A program made the translations under genes and the position numbers. A DNA stretch of 64,000 bases from Nocardioides sp. L-11A (GTDB lineage Bacteria; Actinomycetota; Actinomycetes; Propionibacteriales; Nocardioidaceae): the NCBI GenBank assembly GCA_029961745.1, contig CP124680.1, forward strand, positions 3,100,001 to 3,164,000, read 5' to 3'. Under the pieces are notes generated by a model. It had not been told where the DNA came from and did no database searches. It saw only the letters and a program-made list of their open reading frames with translations. Below are positions 52,621 through 62,257 of this stretch, piece by piece; position 1 is the stretch's first letter; each line of letters begins with the position of its first letter.

Positions 52621-53478
52621 CTCGGTCTTGTCTTGCTCTGTCGGGTCCTGGCTCGGCGCGTCCCCGCCCGGCGCCTCGGGAGCGGGCGTGGCCGACGGGT
52701 CGTCGGTGTCGAGCCGGTCGACGAGCCACCCGTGGTCGGTGTTGACCATCGTGACGAGCACCCGGTACGGCGTCACCACCGTCTCCGGCTTGCCGTCACG
52801 CTCGCGCTGGACCACCTGGTTGAGGAACACCAGCGCCTCGAGCCGGGTGCGGTTGGCGCGCACGACCCCTTGCGCGACGACGCTGGCCTGGACGACGAGC
52901 TTCTGGGCGATGCCCTGCTCCTTCACGTCGCCGATCGTCTTGAGGTAGTCCTGCTCGTAGCGGTCCGTGGTGAGCTCGACGGCGCGGGCGACCTCCTCGT
53001 CGTACTTCCCGTAGTCGACAGAGACCAGCTCCTGGGCCGCCTTCGCGGCGGCCTCGACGCCGTCGCGCCACTGGAGTGCGGGGATCACCACCGGCCGTCC
53101 CTTCGGGACGCTCAGGCCGCTGGCGTCGCTGACCCGCGTGGACGGCTCGTCGTCGTCGCCGAAGCGGTCGACCAGCAGCAGCGCGAACTCGGCGACCAAG
53201 GCCAAGGTGACCAGGGCGAGCACCGCGATCAGCACCCGGGTGGTGCGCGGGCGGGCCAGCAGCCCGGCAGCGCGATCGTCCGGATCCGCCGGCGGTTCCA
53301 CGGACAGCTCGACCGGCACATCGACCGGCACATCGACCGGCGCATCGATCGGGTCGTCCGTCACGTCGCCGGTCTCCGACGAGGTCGCGCGGGTGGTGTC
53401 CGGGCGGCCCGCGATCCGGCGCGGCCGGGGCGTCTGGCCGCGCGAGCTGGCGGGCTTGCGGGGGGTGGGGCGACTCAT
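52618..53478 (-). CDS. Mce-associated membrane protein
   Basis: This 286-residue protein has a Pro/Arg-rich basic N-terminus, then an acidic stretch with three short DVPV-like repeats encoded by a ~12-bp repeat. One membrane helix lies near residues 80-105 (VLIAVLALVTLALVAEFALLLV), followed by an extracytoplasmic domain related to Mce-associated (Mam) proteins. Such proteins stabilise Mce importers. It is the last gene of the mce operon, 22 bp after its paralogue. Confidence 0.85.
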   Translation of the reverse strand: MSRPTPRKPASSRGQTPRPRRIAGRPDTTRATSSETGDVTDDPIDAPVDVPVDVPVELSVEPPADPDDRAAGLLARPRTTRVLIAVLALVTLALVAEFALLLVDRFGDDDEPSTRVSDASGLSVPKGRPVVIPALQWRDGVEAAAKAAQELVSVDYGKYDEEVARAVELTTDRYEQDYLKTIGDVKEQGIAQKLVVQASVVAQGVVRANRTRLEALVFLNQVVQRERDGKPETVVTPYRVLVTMVNTDHGWLVDRLDTDDPSATPAPEAPGGDAPSQDPTEQDKTE

Positions 53479-53500
53479 CTCTTCCTCATCCTGCGCAGCA

Positions 53501-54091
53501 TCAGCCCAGCGCGACGTACTGGAGGTCCTTGGTCAGCCAGCGACCGTCCTCCAGCACCAGCTCGAGCTGGATCCGGTAGTTGCGGGCCTCGGGCTGGAAG
53601 TCCGTCGTCTTGTTCCGGACCGTGCCGCTGGTCGCGACGATGGCGGTCGCGGTGTCCTCGTCGCCGGCGACCAGCCCGGCCCAGACCACCTCGGCGACCA
53701 TGTCGGACTGGGCCTCGGCCGCGAGCTTCTCAAGGTCCTTCGCGCCTTGGGAGTACTGGGAGAGGAAGGTGCCGGTGGCCATCGACTTGACCGCCTCGAT
53801 GGTGCTCTTCGGCTCCTGGTAGTCGAAGTTCACGAAGGCGGTGACCATCTTCGTCGCGGCGTCGAGCTGGGCGGCCGTGCGCTCCTGCTCGGTGTCGTTC
53901 GCGAGCCGGACCGCCTCGATCGTGCCCCGGCCGACGTCCCGGCCGGCGCCCGGCACCACGTCGGTGCCGTTGACCTCGTTGTCGGAGGTGCTCACGTGGA
54001 GGTAGAGGAGGAGCAGTGCGACGCAGCCGCACACCACCGTGGCGGCGTACAGGGCGACATTGAGGCGGACCCGGCTCCGCTCGTCGCTCAC
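53501..54091 (-). CDS. Mce-associated membrane protein
   Basis: This 196-residue protein has one N-terminal helix (~9-31, VALYAATVVCGCVALLLLYL) and an outside domain with FVNFDYQEPKSTIEAVKSMATG and WAGLVAGDEDTATAIVATSGTVRN. It resembles the proteins encoded after mce4F in mycobacteria. The GTG start overlaps the mce4F stop (GTGA). Confidence 0.87.
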   Translation of the reverse strand: MSDERSRVRLNVALYAATVVCGCVALLLLYLHVSTSDNEVNGTDVVPGAGRDVGRGTIEAVRLANDTEQERTAAQLDAATKMVTAFVNFDYQEPKSTIEAVKSMATGTFLSQYSQGAKDLEKLAAEAQSDMVAEVVWAGLVAGDEDTATAIVATSGTVRNKTTDFQPEARNYRIQLELVLEDGRWLTKDLQYVALG

Positions 54092-55359
54092 CTGCTCGCC
54101 ACCGGACCCACCAACAGCCACTTCCACGCATCCCCTCCCAGGACGGACAGGTCCTCCGGCTGCCGCAGCTCGACCGGGTTCCCCGCGGTGTCGACCAGCC
54201 CCGGCACCTGGCCGGTGGACGGATCGTAGGTGCCACTGTAGACGCGACCGGGCGAGGCCCGGTTCTTCCGGTTGCCCGGCGCGTACTTGCTGCCGCGCAT
54301 GACGTACGGCGGCCCCGCCGTGCAGTTGACGTCCGCCGGCTTGGCGTCGGTCAGGTCCTGCGTGGAGCGCCACTCCGACGGCGGAACGTAGCCCTGGGTG
54401 CAGGGCGGGACGCTGTAGTCGAACTGGAGGTTGACATGTCCCCAGCCGTCGGAGGTGCTGCCGGTCGGCCCGCCCGCGATCAGCGCCGGGTAGGTGACGA
54501 GCAGCTGCTCGATGCCGTCGAGCTCGCTGAGCAGCACCTGGTCGACGGTGATCAGGTCGCTGAGCAGCACCGGGATCGTCGGCTCCAGCTCCTGGAGCAG
54601 CTTGGTCACCGCCCGGGCGGCACCGGGAGTCACACTGAGCACGGTGCGCAGGTCGCCGTCGCTGCCGCGCAGCGCGGTGGTGATCGTGTTGAGATCGGCC
54701 GCGAAGCGACGGATGTTCTCCTTCTGTCCCTGCTGGGTCTTCAGGACCGCGAGACCGCTGTCGAGCAGCCGGATGGTCTCCTCGGTGTGCGCACCGGCCT
54801 CGGCGATGAACGCCGAGCCGCCGTCGAGGAGGCGCTGCAGGTCGGCGCCGGTGTCGGTGAACATCAGCCCGAGCTCCTCGACGACCTTCGCCAGGCTCTC
54901 CTTGTCGACCGAGCCGACGAACCGGTTGAGATCCACGAGCAGGTCGCCCTCGTCGACCGGTAGCGAACGCTCGTCGCCGACGAAGGTCGAGCCATCCTTC
55001 GCATAGGGACCCGCGACATCGGCGGGCTGGAAGTCGAGGTACTGCTCACCGACGGCCGAGAGGTTGTGGACGTAGAGCCGCGAGTCCAGCGGCAGCCGGG
55101 TCCTCTCCTCGAGATCGAGGGTCAGGTCGACGCCGTCGTCGGTCGTGTCCATCTTCGAGACCCGGCCGATCTTGACCCCGCGATAGGTCACCTCGCTGCC
55201 CTCGAAGAGCCCCCCGGAACCGGGCAGGCTCGCCGTCACGGTGATGCCGCGGCCGGTGATCCGGTCGACGACGCCGAGATAGGTCGCGCCGACGTAGATG
55301 ATGCCGATGGCGCTCAGCGCCACGAACGCCATCAGCCGGATCCGCACTCCCCTGCTCAT
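54088..55359 (-). CDS. mce4F: Mce family protein, MceF position
   Basis: This 423-residue lipid/sterol-binding subunit has an N-terminal membrane anchor (~8-27), the MlaD/MCE domain (~37-120, TYRGVKIGRVSKMD and LSAVGEQYLDFQP) and a long helical needle region, then a C-terminal tail. The Mce subunits are thought to form a channel across the envelope. It is sixth of six mce genes. The ATG overlaps the mce4E stop. Confidence 0.92.
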   Translation of the reverse strand: MSRGVRIRLMAFVALSAIGIIYVGATYLGVVDRITGRGITVTASLPGSGGLFEGSEVTYRGVKIGRVSKMDTTDDGVDLTLDLEERTRLPLDSRLYVHNLSAVGEQYLDFQPADVAGPYAKDGSTFVGDERSLPVDEGDLLVDLNRFVGSVDKESLAKVVEELGLMFTDTGADLQRLLDGGSAFIAEAGAHTEETIRLLDSGLAVLKTQQGQKENIRRFAADLNTITTALRGSDGDLRTVLSVTPGAARAVTKLLQELEPTIPVLLSDLITVDQVLLSELDGIEQLLVTYPALIAGGPTGSTSDGWGHVNLQFDYSVPPCTQGYVPPSEWRSTQDLTDAKPADVNCTAGPPYVMRGSKYAPGNRKNRASPGRVYSGTYDPSTGQVPGLVDTAGNPVELRQPEDLSVLGGDAWKWLLVGPVASR

Positions 55360-56720
55360 GACAGCACGCCTCCGCCCAGCAGGTCGGTGGTCGAGGTCCG
55401 GTGTGCCGACGGTCGCGCTCCGGTCAGGCCCTTGAGCAGGCCGCCGAGCGGCCCGTTCGGGCCGAGCAGCCCGTTGGAGCCGCCGAGCAGGCCACCGAGG
55501 TCGAGGTTCGGCAGGGAGGTGAGCAGCTTGCAGACCGGGCTGTTCTTGATGGCCGGGTCCTGACACTTGGTCTGCAGGTCGGCGAGCAGGTTGACGTCGC
55601 TGAGCACCTTCAGGCAGGCGGCGCTGGTCAGGCTGCCGCTCTTGAGGCACTTGCCCACCTGATCGAGGACCTCGCCGAGATCGGGCAGCTGGATCTCGGG
55701 AAGGCCCAGCGTCTTGTACAGGTTCGCGAAGTCGAGGTCGGCCCGGATGATCGTGTCGGCGTAGTCGCCCTGCACGATGTTGTTGGCCGCCTGCGGGAAC
55801 GGGAAGCTGACCAGCAGGTTGAGCCCGGGCGCGAGCTGTTCGTCGGCCTCGGTCAGCCGGCGCAGGATCGGGCTGAGGTCCTCCAGGATCCGGAGCACGT
55901 CCTCCTTGCTCGCGTTGATCACCCGGGTGCCGACCTTGCCGAGCTGGTCGAGGGAGCCGAGCATCTGGATCAGCTCGTCGTGCTGCGCAGCGAGCACCTC
56001 GACGGCGGGACCGACGGCGTCGAGCGCGTCGCCGATCGTCTTCTTCTCCGCATTGAGCGTCGAGGTCAGGTTGTTGAGCGACTCCAGCGCCTGGATGATG
56101 TCGAGCTTCTGCTGGTCGATGGTCCCGACCACCGAGTCCAGTGACGAGAGCAGGTTGCGCAGCCGGTCCTCACGCCCGGACATGACCAGGTTCGCCTCCC
56201 GGGTGATGGTGCCGAGCTGGGCCACGCCGCCACCGCTGAGCAGGAAGGACAGCGCGCCGAGGACCTCCTCGACCTCGGGGTTGCGGCCGGTCTTGGCCAG
56301 GGCGATCTCGTCACCCTCCCCCAGCCTCCCGGTCGGCGTCTCCTGCTCGGGCGCCTCGAGGGCGACGTACTTCTCCCCGAGCAGGGAGACCTGGCGGATG
56401 TCGGCGATCGCGTTGTCGGGCAGCTTGACGTCATCGCGCAGCCGCAGGGTCACCTTCGCGTTCCACCCGGCCCGCTCGACCTCGGTCACCTCGCCGATCA
56501 CCACGTCGTCGACCATGACCGGCGAGCGGGGGACGACGTTGAGGACGTCGCGGAAGTAGGCCGTCACCTCGAACGCCTCGTCGGCGTCGACGGGGTGCCC
56601 GGGCAGCGGCAGGTCGTAGGCGCCGTCGAAGCTGCTACAGCCGGCGAGCAGGGTGGTGCCGAGCAGGAGGGCGACGACGCCGCGCCACGACCTGCGCCGG
56701 ACGGTCCGGGAGCCGGTCAC
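55356..56720 (-). CDS. mce4E: Mce family lipoprotein, MceE position
   Basis: This 454-residue protein has a basic N-terminus and lipobox LLAGC (Cys near residue 25), so it is a lipoprotein as expected for the fifth mce gene (LprN type). The MCE domain covers ~45-125 (VVPRSPVMVDDVVIGEV and ISLLGEKYVALEAP-like). A long helical region and a Leu/Gly-rich tail (NLDLGGLLGGSNGLLG) follow. The GTG start overlaps mce4D (GTGA). Confidence 0.92.
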   Translation of the reverse strand: MTGSRTVRRRSWRGVVALLLGTTLLAGCSSFDGAYDLPLPGHPVDADEAFEVTAYFRDVLNVVPRSPVMVDDVVIGEVTEVERAGWNAKVTLRLRDDVKLPDNAIADIRQVSLLGEKYVALEAPEQETPTGRLGEGDEIALAKTGRNPEVEEVLGALSFLLSGGGVAQLGTITREANLVMSGREDRLRNLLSSLDSVVGTIDQQKLDIIQALESLNNLTSTLNAEKKTIGDALDAVGPAVEVLAAQHDELIQMLGSLDQLGKVGTRVINASKEDVLRILEDLSPILRRLTEADEQLAPGLNLLVSFPFPQAANNIVQGDYADTIIRADLDFANLYKTLGLPEIQLPDLGEVLDQVGKCLKSGSLTSAACLKVLSDVNLLADLQTKCQDPAIKNSPVCKLLTSLPNLDLGGLLGGSNGLLGPNGPLGGLLKGLTGARPSAHRTSTTDLLGGGVLS

Positions 56721-57955
56721 GAGGCACCTCCGAGCAGGGTCAGGACCGAGGCGTCCTCGCCGGTGGAGTAGGAGACGTCCGACACGTCGGGCACCTGGAC
56801 GCCGTCCTTCGTGGCGGCCTGCCGGGGCAGATAGCTCTTGAACTCGGGCGGCAGCCAGGGCAGCTTGGTCAGGATCGGCTCGATCAGCTTCTCGATCAGG
56901 TCGCAGGCGGTGTCCTTGAGCGCCGCCGGCATCGCCGGGTGCTGCTGGATGAACGCACAGACCACGCCGTCGACGTCCCAGACCAGTCCGCCGATGGCCA
57001 TCCGGGAGTTCTGGCTGCCACTGACGTGGTCGAAGCCCATGGCGAGGTTGCCCATCGCGACCGGCGCGACCTTCACCGCGGTCTCGATGTTCTCCTTCTC
57101 GGAGGCGATGGTGCTCATCACCTCGGTGAGCTTGCGGACGTCGGCGACGAAGGCGTCCCGGTTGTCGCGGACGAAGCCCTTCACGCTGCCGACCGCCTTG
57201 GCGACGGCAGCCACGGCCCGCTGCAGCTCGTCGCTCTCCTCGGCGAGCATGGCCGAGACGCCGGTGAGGTCCTGCATGAAGGCCCGGACCAGCGAGTCGT
57301 TCTCGGCGAGGGTCGTGGTGAACCGCGCCAGCTGGGTGACGGACTCGAAGAGCGGACCGGCGCCGTCGCCGAAGGTCTGTGCCGCGTCGGCGAGGTCGCG
57401 GATCATCTGGTTGCCCTTGGCGCCCTGGCCCGCGAACGCCTTGGTGCCGGCCTCGAGCAGATGGTCGAGGGTGCCGTCGGCGTTGACGCCGTTGGGGCCC
57501 AGGGCACGGGTGAGTGCCTGGAGGCTGCCGTAGATGCGGTCCAGCTCGACCGGCACCGCCGTCTTCGGCAGCGCGATGTCGGCACCGCTGGCCATCACGT
57601 CGCCACCCTGGTAGACGGGCGTGAGCTGGACGTAGCGATCCGCGACCAGGGTCGGGGTCACGATCACGGCCTGCGCCTCGGCGGGCACCCGGTACGACGC
57701 GTCGTACTCCATCTCGACCCGCACCGAGTTGCCTTCGGGCGTCACCGCGGTCACCTTGCCGACATTGACGCCGAGGATCCGCACGTCGGTGCCCTCGTAG
57801 ACGCTGACCGCGCGTGGGAAGTGCGCGGTGACGGTCTTCATCTCCGCCGGCGAGCGGACCAGGTTGACCGCGACGGCGAGCAGCAGGGCCACGCCGACGG
57901 CGGCGAGGAGGCGGCGGTCGATGCGCCGGAGCACGGTGGTCACCATCGCCCTCAC
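56717..57955 (-). CDS. mce4D: Mce family protein, MceD position
   Basis: This 412-residue protein has an N-terminal anchor (~15-33), the MCE domain (~38-115, YEGTDVRILGVNVGKV, VTPTLVADRYVQLTPVY) and a helical domain to ~330. The GTG start overlaps the mce4C stop (GTGA); an internal ATG three codons later is an alternative. Confidence 0.92.
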   Translation of the reverse strand: MRAMVTTVLRRIDRRLLAAVGVALLLAVAVNLVRSPAEMKTVTAHFPRAVSVYEGTDVRILGVNVGKVTAVTPEGNSVRVEMEYDASYRVPAEAQAVIVTPTLVADRYVQLTPVYQGGDVMASGADIALPKTAVPVELDRIYGSLQALTRALGPNGVNADGTLDHLLEAGTKAFAGQGAKGNQMIRDLADAAQTFGDGAGPLFESVTQLARFTTTLAENDSLVRAFMQDLTGVSAMLAEESDELQRAVAAVAKAVGSVKGFVRDNRDAFVADVRKLTEVMSTIASEKENIETAVKVAPVAMGNLAMGFDHVSGSQNSRMAIGGLVWDVDGVVCAFIQQHPAMPAALKDTACDLIEKLIEPILTKLPWLPPEFKSYLPRQAATKDGVQVPDVSDVSYSTGEDASVLTLLGGAS

Positions 57956-58944
57956 CCGTCGAACCCGGGGACGAACTCACCGGTGGGCAGGGCCAGCAGG
58001 TTCGCGGCGTACGCGTCGAACCACGGCCCCGTGCCGATGATGTTGCTGAGGATGGACACATAGGGGCCGAGCGCGGCGAGGGTAGCCTTGAGCTTGTCCT
58101 TCTTCGACACCAGGAACGAGACGAGCCCGTCGACCTCCTGGAGCGCCGGACCGATCTGCTCCTGGTTGTCCTCGACCACGCCGCGCAGCTCCTGGGCGAG
58201 GGCGCGGGCGTTGACCAGCAGCGCGTGGACCGCGTCCTTGCGCTTCGTCAGCTCCTGGAAGACCAGGTCGCTGTTCTTCATCAGCTCCACGATGTCCTCG
58301 CTGCGGTCGGCGAGGACCTGGGTGACCTCCTTCGAGCTCTCGAAGAGGGTCTGGATCTCGGCGTCGCGCGACGCGATGCTCCGTGAGAGCCGGGAGATGC
58401 CGTCGAAGGACGCCTGGATCTCGGGCGCGGACTCGTCGAGCGTGTCGGCCACGGTGTCGAGGGCCTGCGCGAGCTGGTCGGTGTCGATCTCCTCGGTCGT
58501 CGTGGTCAGGTCACCGAACACGCCGACGATGTCGTACGCCGCCTGGGTGCGCTCGACCGGGATGGTCCCGCCCGCCGCCAGCTGGCCCTTGCCGGCCGGC
58601 TGGAGGTCGAGGAACTTCTCACCGAGCAGGTTGAGCACCTCGATCGACGCGCTGCTCTCCTTGCCGAAGTCGACGTCGCCGTCGACCTCGAAGCGCACCT
58701 TCACCCGGTCTCCGGCGAGGGCGATGGCCGTGACCCGGCCGACCCGGATGCCGCCGACCTGGACGATATTGCCCTTCCGGATGCCGCTGGCGTCGCTGAA
58801 CTCGGCGTAGTAGCTGGTGCCGCGGAAGCCGGGAAACTTGCCGAGGTTGAAGGTGGCGGCCGAGACGAGCGCCATGAGCACGAGGGTGATCACGCCCAGT
58901 CGCAGGATGCGGGCGTCACGGGCCTTGGTCGCGGGATGGGTCAT
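57952..58944 (-). CDS. mce4C: Mce family protein, MceC position
   Basis: This 330-residue protein has an N-terminal anchor (~14-32), the MCE domain (~42-118, RKGNIVQVGGIRVGRVTAI and EVLNLLGEKFLDLQP) and heptad-rich helices with TLDESAPEIQASFDGISRLS. It lies 61 bp after mce4B, the widest gap in the operon. Confidence 0.93.
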   Translation of the reverse strand: MTHPATKARDARILRLGVITLVLMALVSAATFNLGKFPGFRGTSYYAEFSDASGIRKGNIVQVGGIRVGRVTAIALAGDRVKVRFEVDGDVDFGKESSASIEVLNLLGEKFLDLQPAGKGQLAAGGTIPVERTQAAYDIVGVFGDLTTTTEEIDTDQLAQALDTVADTLDESAPEIQASFDGISRLSRSIASRDAEIQTLFESSKEVTQVLADRSEDIVELMKNSDLVFQELTKRKDAVHALLVNARALAQELRGVVEDNQEQIGPALQEVDGLVSFLVSKKDKLKATLAALGPYVSILSNIIGTGPWFDAYAANLLALPTGEFVPGFDG

Positions 58945-59005
58945 CGGGGTCCCCGCGACGTTGTTCGGAGGAGCGAAGCGGGGGAGAAGAACGTCGTGGG
59001 GTGAT

Positions 59006-60094
59006 TCATCGGTCCTGACACCTCGGGGCCGTGGACTTGAAGGAGAAGTCGGTGATGAACTTCTGGATCTCCTTGATGATCGGCAGGTCGCCGATCAGCG
59101 GGAGCCGGATGCTCGCCGAGACGCCGCAGACGTAGTACTGGTACCAGGAGCCGTAGGTGCCGGTCCGGGTCTGGTCGGTCATCGTCTCCGGCATCCGGTC
59201 GAGCAGCTCGGCGAGGTTGGCCCGGTTCTCCTTCTGGTTGAGCAGCTTGGAGAGCTCGCGGAGGGCGGCGATGTCCTCCTTGAGCAGCGGCCGGCCCCGG
59301 CGGAGCAGGTCGGCGACCGCCACGGTGAGCTCGGAGATGTTGTCGAGGGAGGATCCGATCGTGTCGCGGTCCTTCGCGAGATCGGTCATCCAATCCTTGA
59401 GCTCCACGATCAGCGTGCTCAGCTGCTCGTGGCGGTCGTCGACGGTCTTAAGGGTCTGGGTGAGGTTCGTGACGACCTCCCCGATCAGCTGGTCACGGTC
59501 GGCCAGGGTCGTGGTGAGCGACGCGGTGTGGTCGAGGAGGCTGCGCACCGTGCCGCCCTCGCCCTGGAGCACCTGGACGAGGTTCATGCTCAGCTCGTTG
59601 ACCTGGTCGGGGGTGAGCGCGGCGAACAACGGCTTGAAGCCGTCGAAGAGGACGGTCAGATCGAGCGCAGGCTCGGTGTTGCCGACCGGGATCGTGGCAC
59701 CGTCGACGAGCGGGTCCGCCGCGTCGGCGCCGGTCCCCTGCTCGAGGCTCATGTAGCGGTCGCCGACGAGGTTGAGGAAGCGGATGTTGGCCCGGGAGGC
59801 GGTCGTCAGCGTCACCCCGGCGTCGACCTTGAAGCTCACCTTGGCCATCGAGCGCCGGTAGTGCTCGACCTTCTTGACCTCGCCGACGTTGACGCCGGCG
59901 ACCCGTACGTCGTCGCCCTTCTCCAGCATCGTCGCGTTGGTGAAGATCGCCTGGTACTCGTTGCGCTCGCCGAAGCCGATATTGCCCATGATCACCGCGA
60001 GCAGGCCGGTCACGAACACCGAGACCACCGTGAACACGCCGAGCTTGACCGCCGCGGCGACGGTGACCGCGTTGCGCTGGTTGCGGCCGCTCAT
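59006..60094 (-). CDS. mce4B: Mce family protein, MceB position
   Basis: This 362-residue protein has an N-terminal anchor (~12-37), the MCE domain (~45-125, GDDVRVAGVNVGEVKKVE and IRFLNLVGDRYMSLEQG) and a long helical region. The C-terminal segment TYGSWYQYYVCGVSASI is shared by MceB proteins. The ATG overlaps the mce4A stop (ATGA). Confidence 0.93.
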   Translation of the reverse strand: MSGRNQRNAVTVAAAVKLGVFTVVSVFVTGLLAVIMGNIGFGERNEYQAIFTNATMLEKGDDVRVAGVNVGEVKKVEHYRRSMAKVSFKVDAGVTLTTASRANIRFLNLVGDRYMSLEQGTGADAADPLVDGATIPVGNTEPALDLTVLFDGFKPLFAALTPDQVNELSMNLVQVLQGEGGTVRSLLDHTASLTTTLADRDQLIGEVVTNLTQTLKTVDDRHEQLSTLIVELKDWMTDLAKDRDTIGSSLDNISELTVAVADLLRRGRPLLKEDIAALRELSKLLNQKENRANLAELLDRMPETMTDQTRTGTYGSWYQYYVCGVSASIRLPLIGDLPIIKEIQKFITDFSFKSTAPRCQDR

Positions 60095-61407
60095 CCGGCG
60101 GCCCTCCCCTCGCGCACGACGGGGCCGTAGAGGAGCGAGCCGAGGGCGCCGTACGCCGCCGGGTCGTCGGCACCGCTCTCACCGGCCAGCATCGCGTTGA
60201 CCACCCGCTGCTCGGCCGCGCTGCCGGCGTACCCGCTGTCGATGGAGGCCGGCCGGCCGAGCAGGCCCTGCAGGGGAAGCGGCGAGAAGCCGCCCTTCTC
60301 GTCGATGTCGGACCCCTGGTCGAGCGGGTTCGGGGTGCCGGGCACGGTGAAGTTCGGCAGGCCGGCGCACCAGGGGCCGTGGCCGACCTCGCCGTACTGG
60401 GGCAGGTCGCGCTCGTCATAGGGCCGGAACTGAGGCTGGAAGAACTCGATGTACTGCTTGACCACGTTGCCCTCGAAGGTCTTGGACAGGATCGGCGCGT
60501 AGTTGGCCGCGCCGCGGATCAGGCACGGGAACTCCGGGGAGTACTCGGCGAGCAGGTCGATGACGGGAGCGGTGACCTGCCCCATCCGGATCAGGTTCTG
60601 CTCGTTGTCGCCCAGGAATCGCGTGGCGGTGTCGGACAGGCCGGTGAGGTCGGAGAAGAAGACGTCGAGCTCCTGGGCCTTCTCCGTCACCGTCTTGCTG
60701 GTGACCGTGACGTTGTCGAGCACGTCGAGCAGGTCGGGGGCGGCGAGGTCGTAGGCGTCGGCGACGTCGGCGAGGGCGATCAGGTCCTTGCGCAGCGTCG
60801 GCAGGTGATCGCTGATCGCGCCGATGTAGTCGCCGAGTTGGTCCATCGTCGCGCCGAGCTGCTCGCCCCGGCCCTCCAGCGCCGTGGCGAGGGCGTGCAG
60901 GGTGGCGTTGAGGTCGGCGGGCCGGACCGCGCGCAGCAGCGGGAAGAGGTCGGCCAGTACCTGGCTCAGCTCGACGTTCGTCTCGACCCGGTCGGACGGG
61001 ATCACGTCGCCGTCCTCGATCTGGCCGGACGGGGCCTCGGGACGCACGAGGGCGACGAACTTCTGGCCGAACAGGGTGGTCGGCAGGATCCGGACGCCGA
61101 CATTGGCCGGGATCCGCTCGGCCTGGTCGGGCTCCAGGGCGAGGGTGATCTCCGCCTCCTCACCGTCCTGGTCGATCTTGTCGACCCGACCGACGAGCAC
61201 GCCATGGATCCGGACGTCGCCGAACTTGGCCAGCTGGAGGCCCGCGCGGTCGGCCTTGACCGTGACCGTCGTGACGTTGTCGAAGGTCTTGTTGTAGATG
61301 GCGATCGAGAGCCAGATGAGCACCGCGATCACGGTGAGGAAGACGACGCCGGCCACGAGGAGGCGGTTGTGCTCCCGGGGGCTGTCGTGATGGATGTTCA
61401 CCAGCAT
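60091..61407 (-). CDS. mce4A: Mce family protein, MceA position
   Basis: This 438-residue first Mce subunit has an N-terminal anchor (~15-38), the MCE domain (~46-125, FGDVRIHGVLVGRVDKI and LFGQKFVALVRP) and a long helical part with DVFFSDLTGLSDTATRFL, then a Cys-containing C-domain. The ATG lies 7 bp after the yrbE4B stop. Confidence 0.93.
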   Translation of the reverse strand: MLVNIHHDSPREHNRLLVAGVVFLTVIAVLIWLSIAIYNKTFDNVTTVTVKADRAGLQLAKFGDVRIHGVLVGRVDKIDQDGEEAEITLALEPDQAERIPANVGVRILPTTLFGQKFVALVRPEAPSGQIEDGDVIPSDRVETNVELSQVLADLFPLLRAVRPADLNATLHALATALEGRGEQLGATMDQLGDYIGAISDHLPTLRKDLIALADVADAYDLAAPDLLDVLDNVTVTSKTVTEKAQELDVFFSDLTGLSDTATRFLGDNEQNLIRMGQVTAPVIDLLAEYSPEFPCLIRGAANYAPILSKTFEGNVVKQYIEFFQPQFRPYDERDLPQYGEVGHGPWCAGLPNFTVPGTPNPLDQGSDIDEKGGFSPLPLQGLLGRPASIDSGYAGSAAEQRVVNAMLAGESGADDPAAYGALGSLLYGPVVREGRAAG

Positions 61408-61414
61408 CGGCGGC

Positions 61415-62257
61415 TCACCCCGTGATCCTGACCGTGGTGGTCGATCCCCAGATCGCGAAGCTCAGGAAGAAGTTGGCCACGACGATGGTCACGATGCTCG
61501 TCCGGATCGCCCTGCCGACCGCCCTCCCCACGCCGGCCGGGCCGCCCGAGGCGGTGTAGCCGTAGTAGCAGTGGATGAGGATCACCGCGACCGCCAGGAA
61601 GAGCAGCTTGAAGAAGGACCACAGGATGTCGATCGGCGGCAGGAACTGGAAGAAGGCATGGTCGTAGGTCCCTGGCGCCTGCCCGTAGATGTAGACGACG
61701 ATCAGGCGCGGCGAGAGGAAGGACGCCAACAGGGCCACGAGGTAGAGCGGGATCACCGCGATGAAGGCGGCGACCATCCGGGTGGTGACGAGGAACGGCA
61801 GCGACGGGATGCCCATCACCTCGAGGGCGTCGATCTCCTCGGAGATCCGCATCGCGCCCAGGCGGGCGGTGTAGCCACAGCCCACCGTGGCGGCCAAGGC
61901 GATCGCGGACACCAGCGGGGCGACCTCGCGAGTGTTGAAGTAGGCGGAGATGAAGGCGCTGAACTTCGCCACTCCGATCTGGCTCAGTGACGCGTAGCCC
62001 TGGATGCCCACCTCGGTGCCGGCGAAGAACGCCATGAACGCGATCACGCCGGCCGAGCCGGCGATCAGGCTCAAGCCGCCCGCGCCGAAGGTGACCTCGG
62101 CCAGGGTGTTGGAGATCTCGCGCGGGTAGCGCCGGATGGCACGCGGCGCCCAGGTCAGCGCCTTGACGTAGAAGAGCAGTTGGTCGCCGTACCCCTCGAG
62201 GGACGCCCGGCCGCTCTTGTACGCGTCGCCGAGGAACTCGCCTGCCGCCGCCATCAC
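61415..62257 (-). CDS. yrbE4B: MlaE/YrbE-type permease B of the Mce importer
   Basis: This 280-residue membrane permease has five to six hydrophobic helices and the family motif ARLGAMRISEEIDALEVMGIPSLPFLVTTR. With YrbE4A it forms the inner-membrane core that an MceG-type ATPase, not encoded here, would power. It starts GTG-ATG; the GTG overlaps the yrbE4A stop (GTGA). Confidence 0.95.
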   Translation of the reverse strand: MMAAAGEFLGDAYKSGRASLEGYGDQLLFYVKALTWAPRAIRRYPREISNTLAEVTFGAGGLSLIAGSAGVIAFMAFFAGTEVGIQGYASLSQIGVAKFSAFISAYFNTREVAPLVSAIALAATVGCGYTARLGAMRISEEIDALEVMGIPSLPFLVTTRMVAAFIAVIPLYLVALLASFLSPRLIVVYIYGQAPGTYDHAFFQFLPPIDILWSFFKLLFLAVAVILIHCYYGYTASGGPAGVGRAVGRAIRTSIVTIVVANFFLSFAIWGSTTTVRITG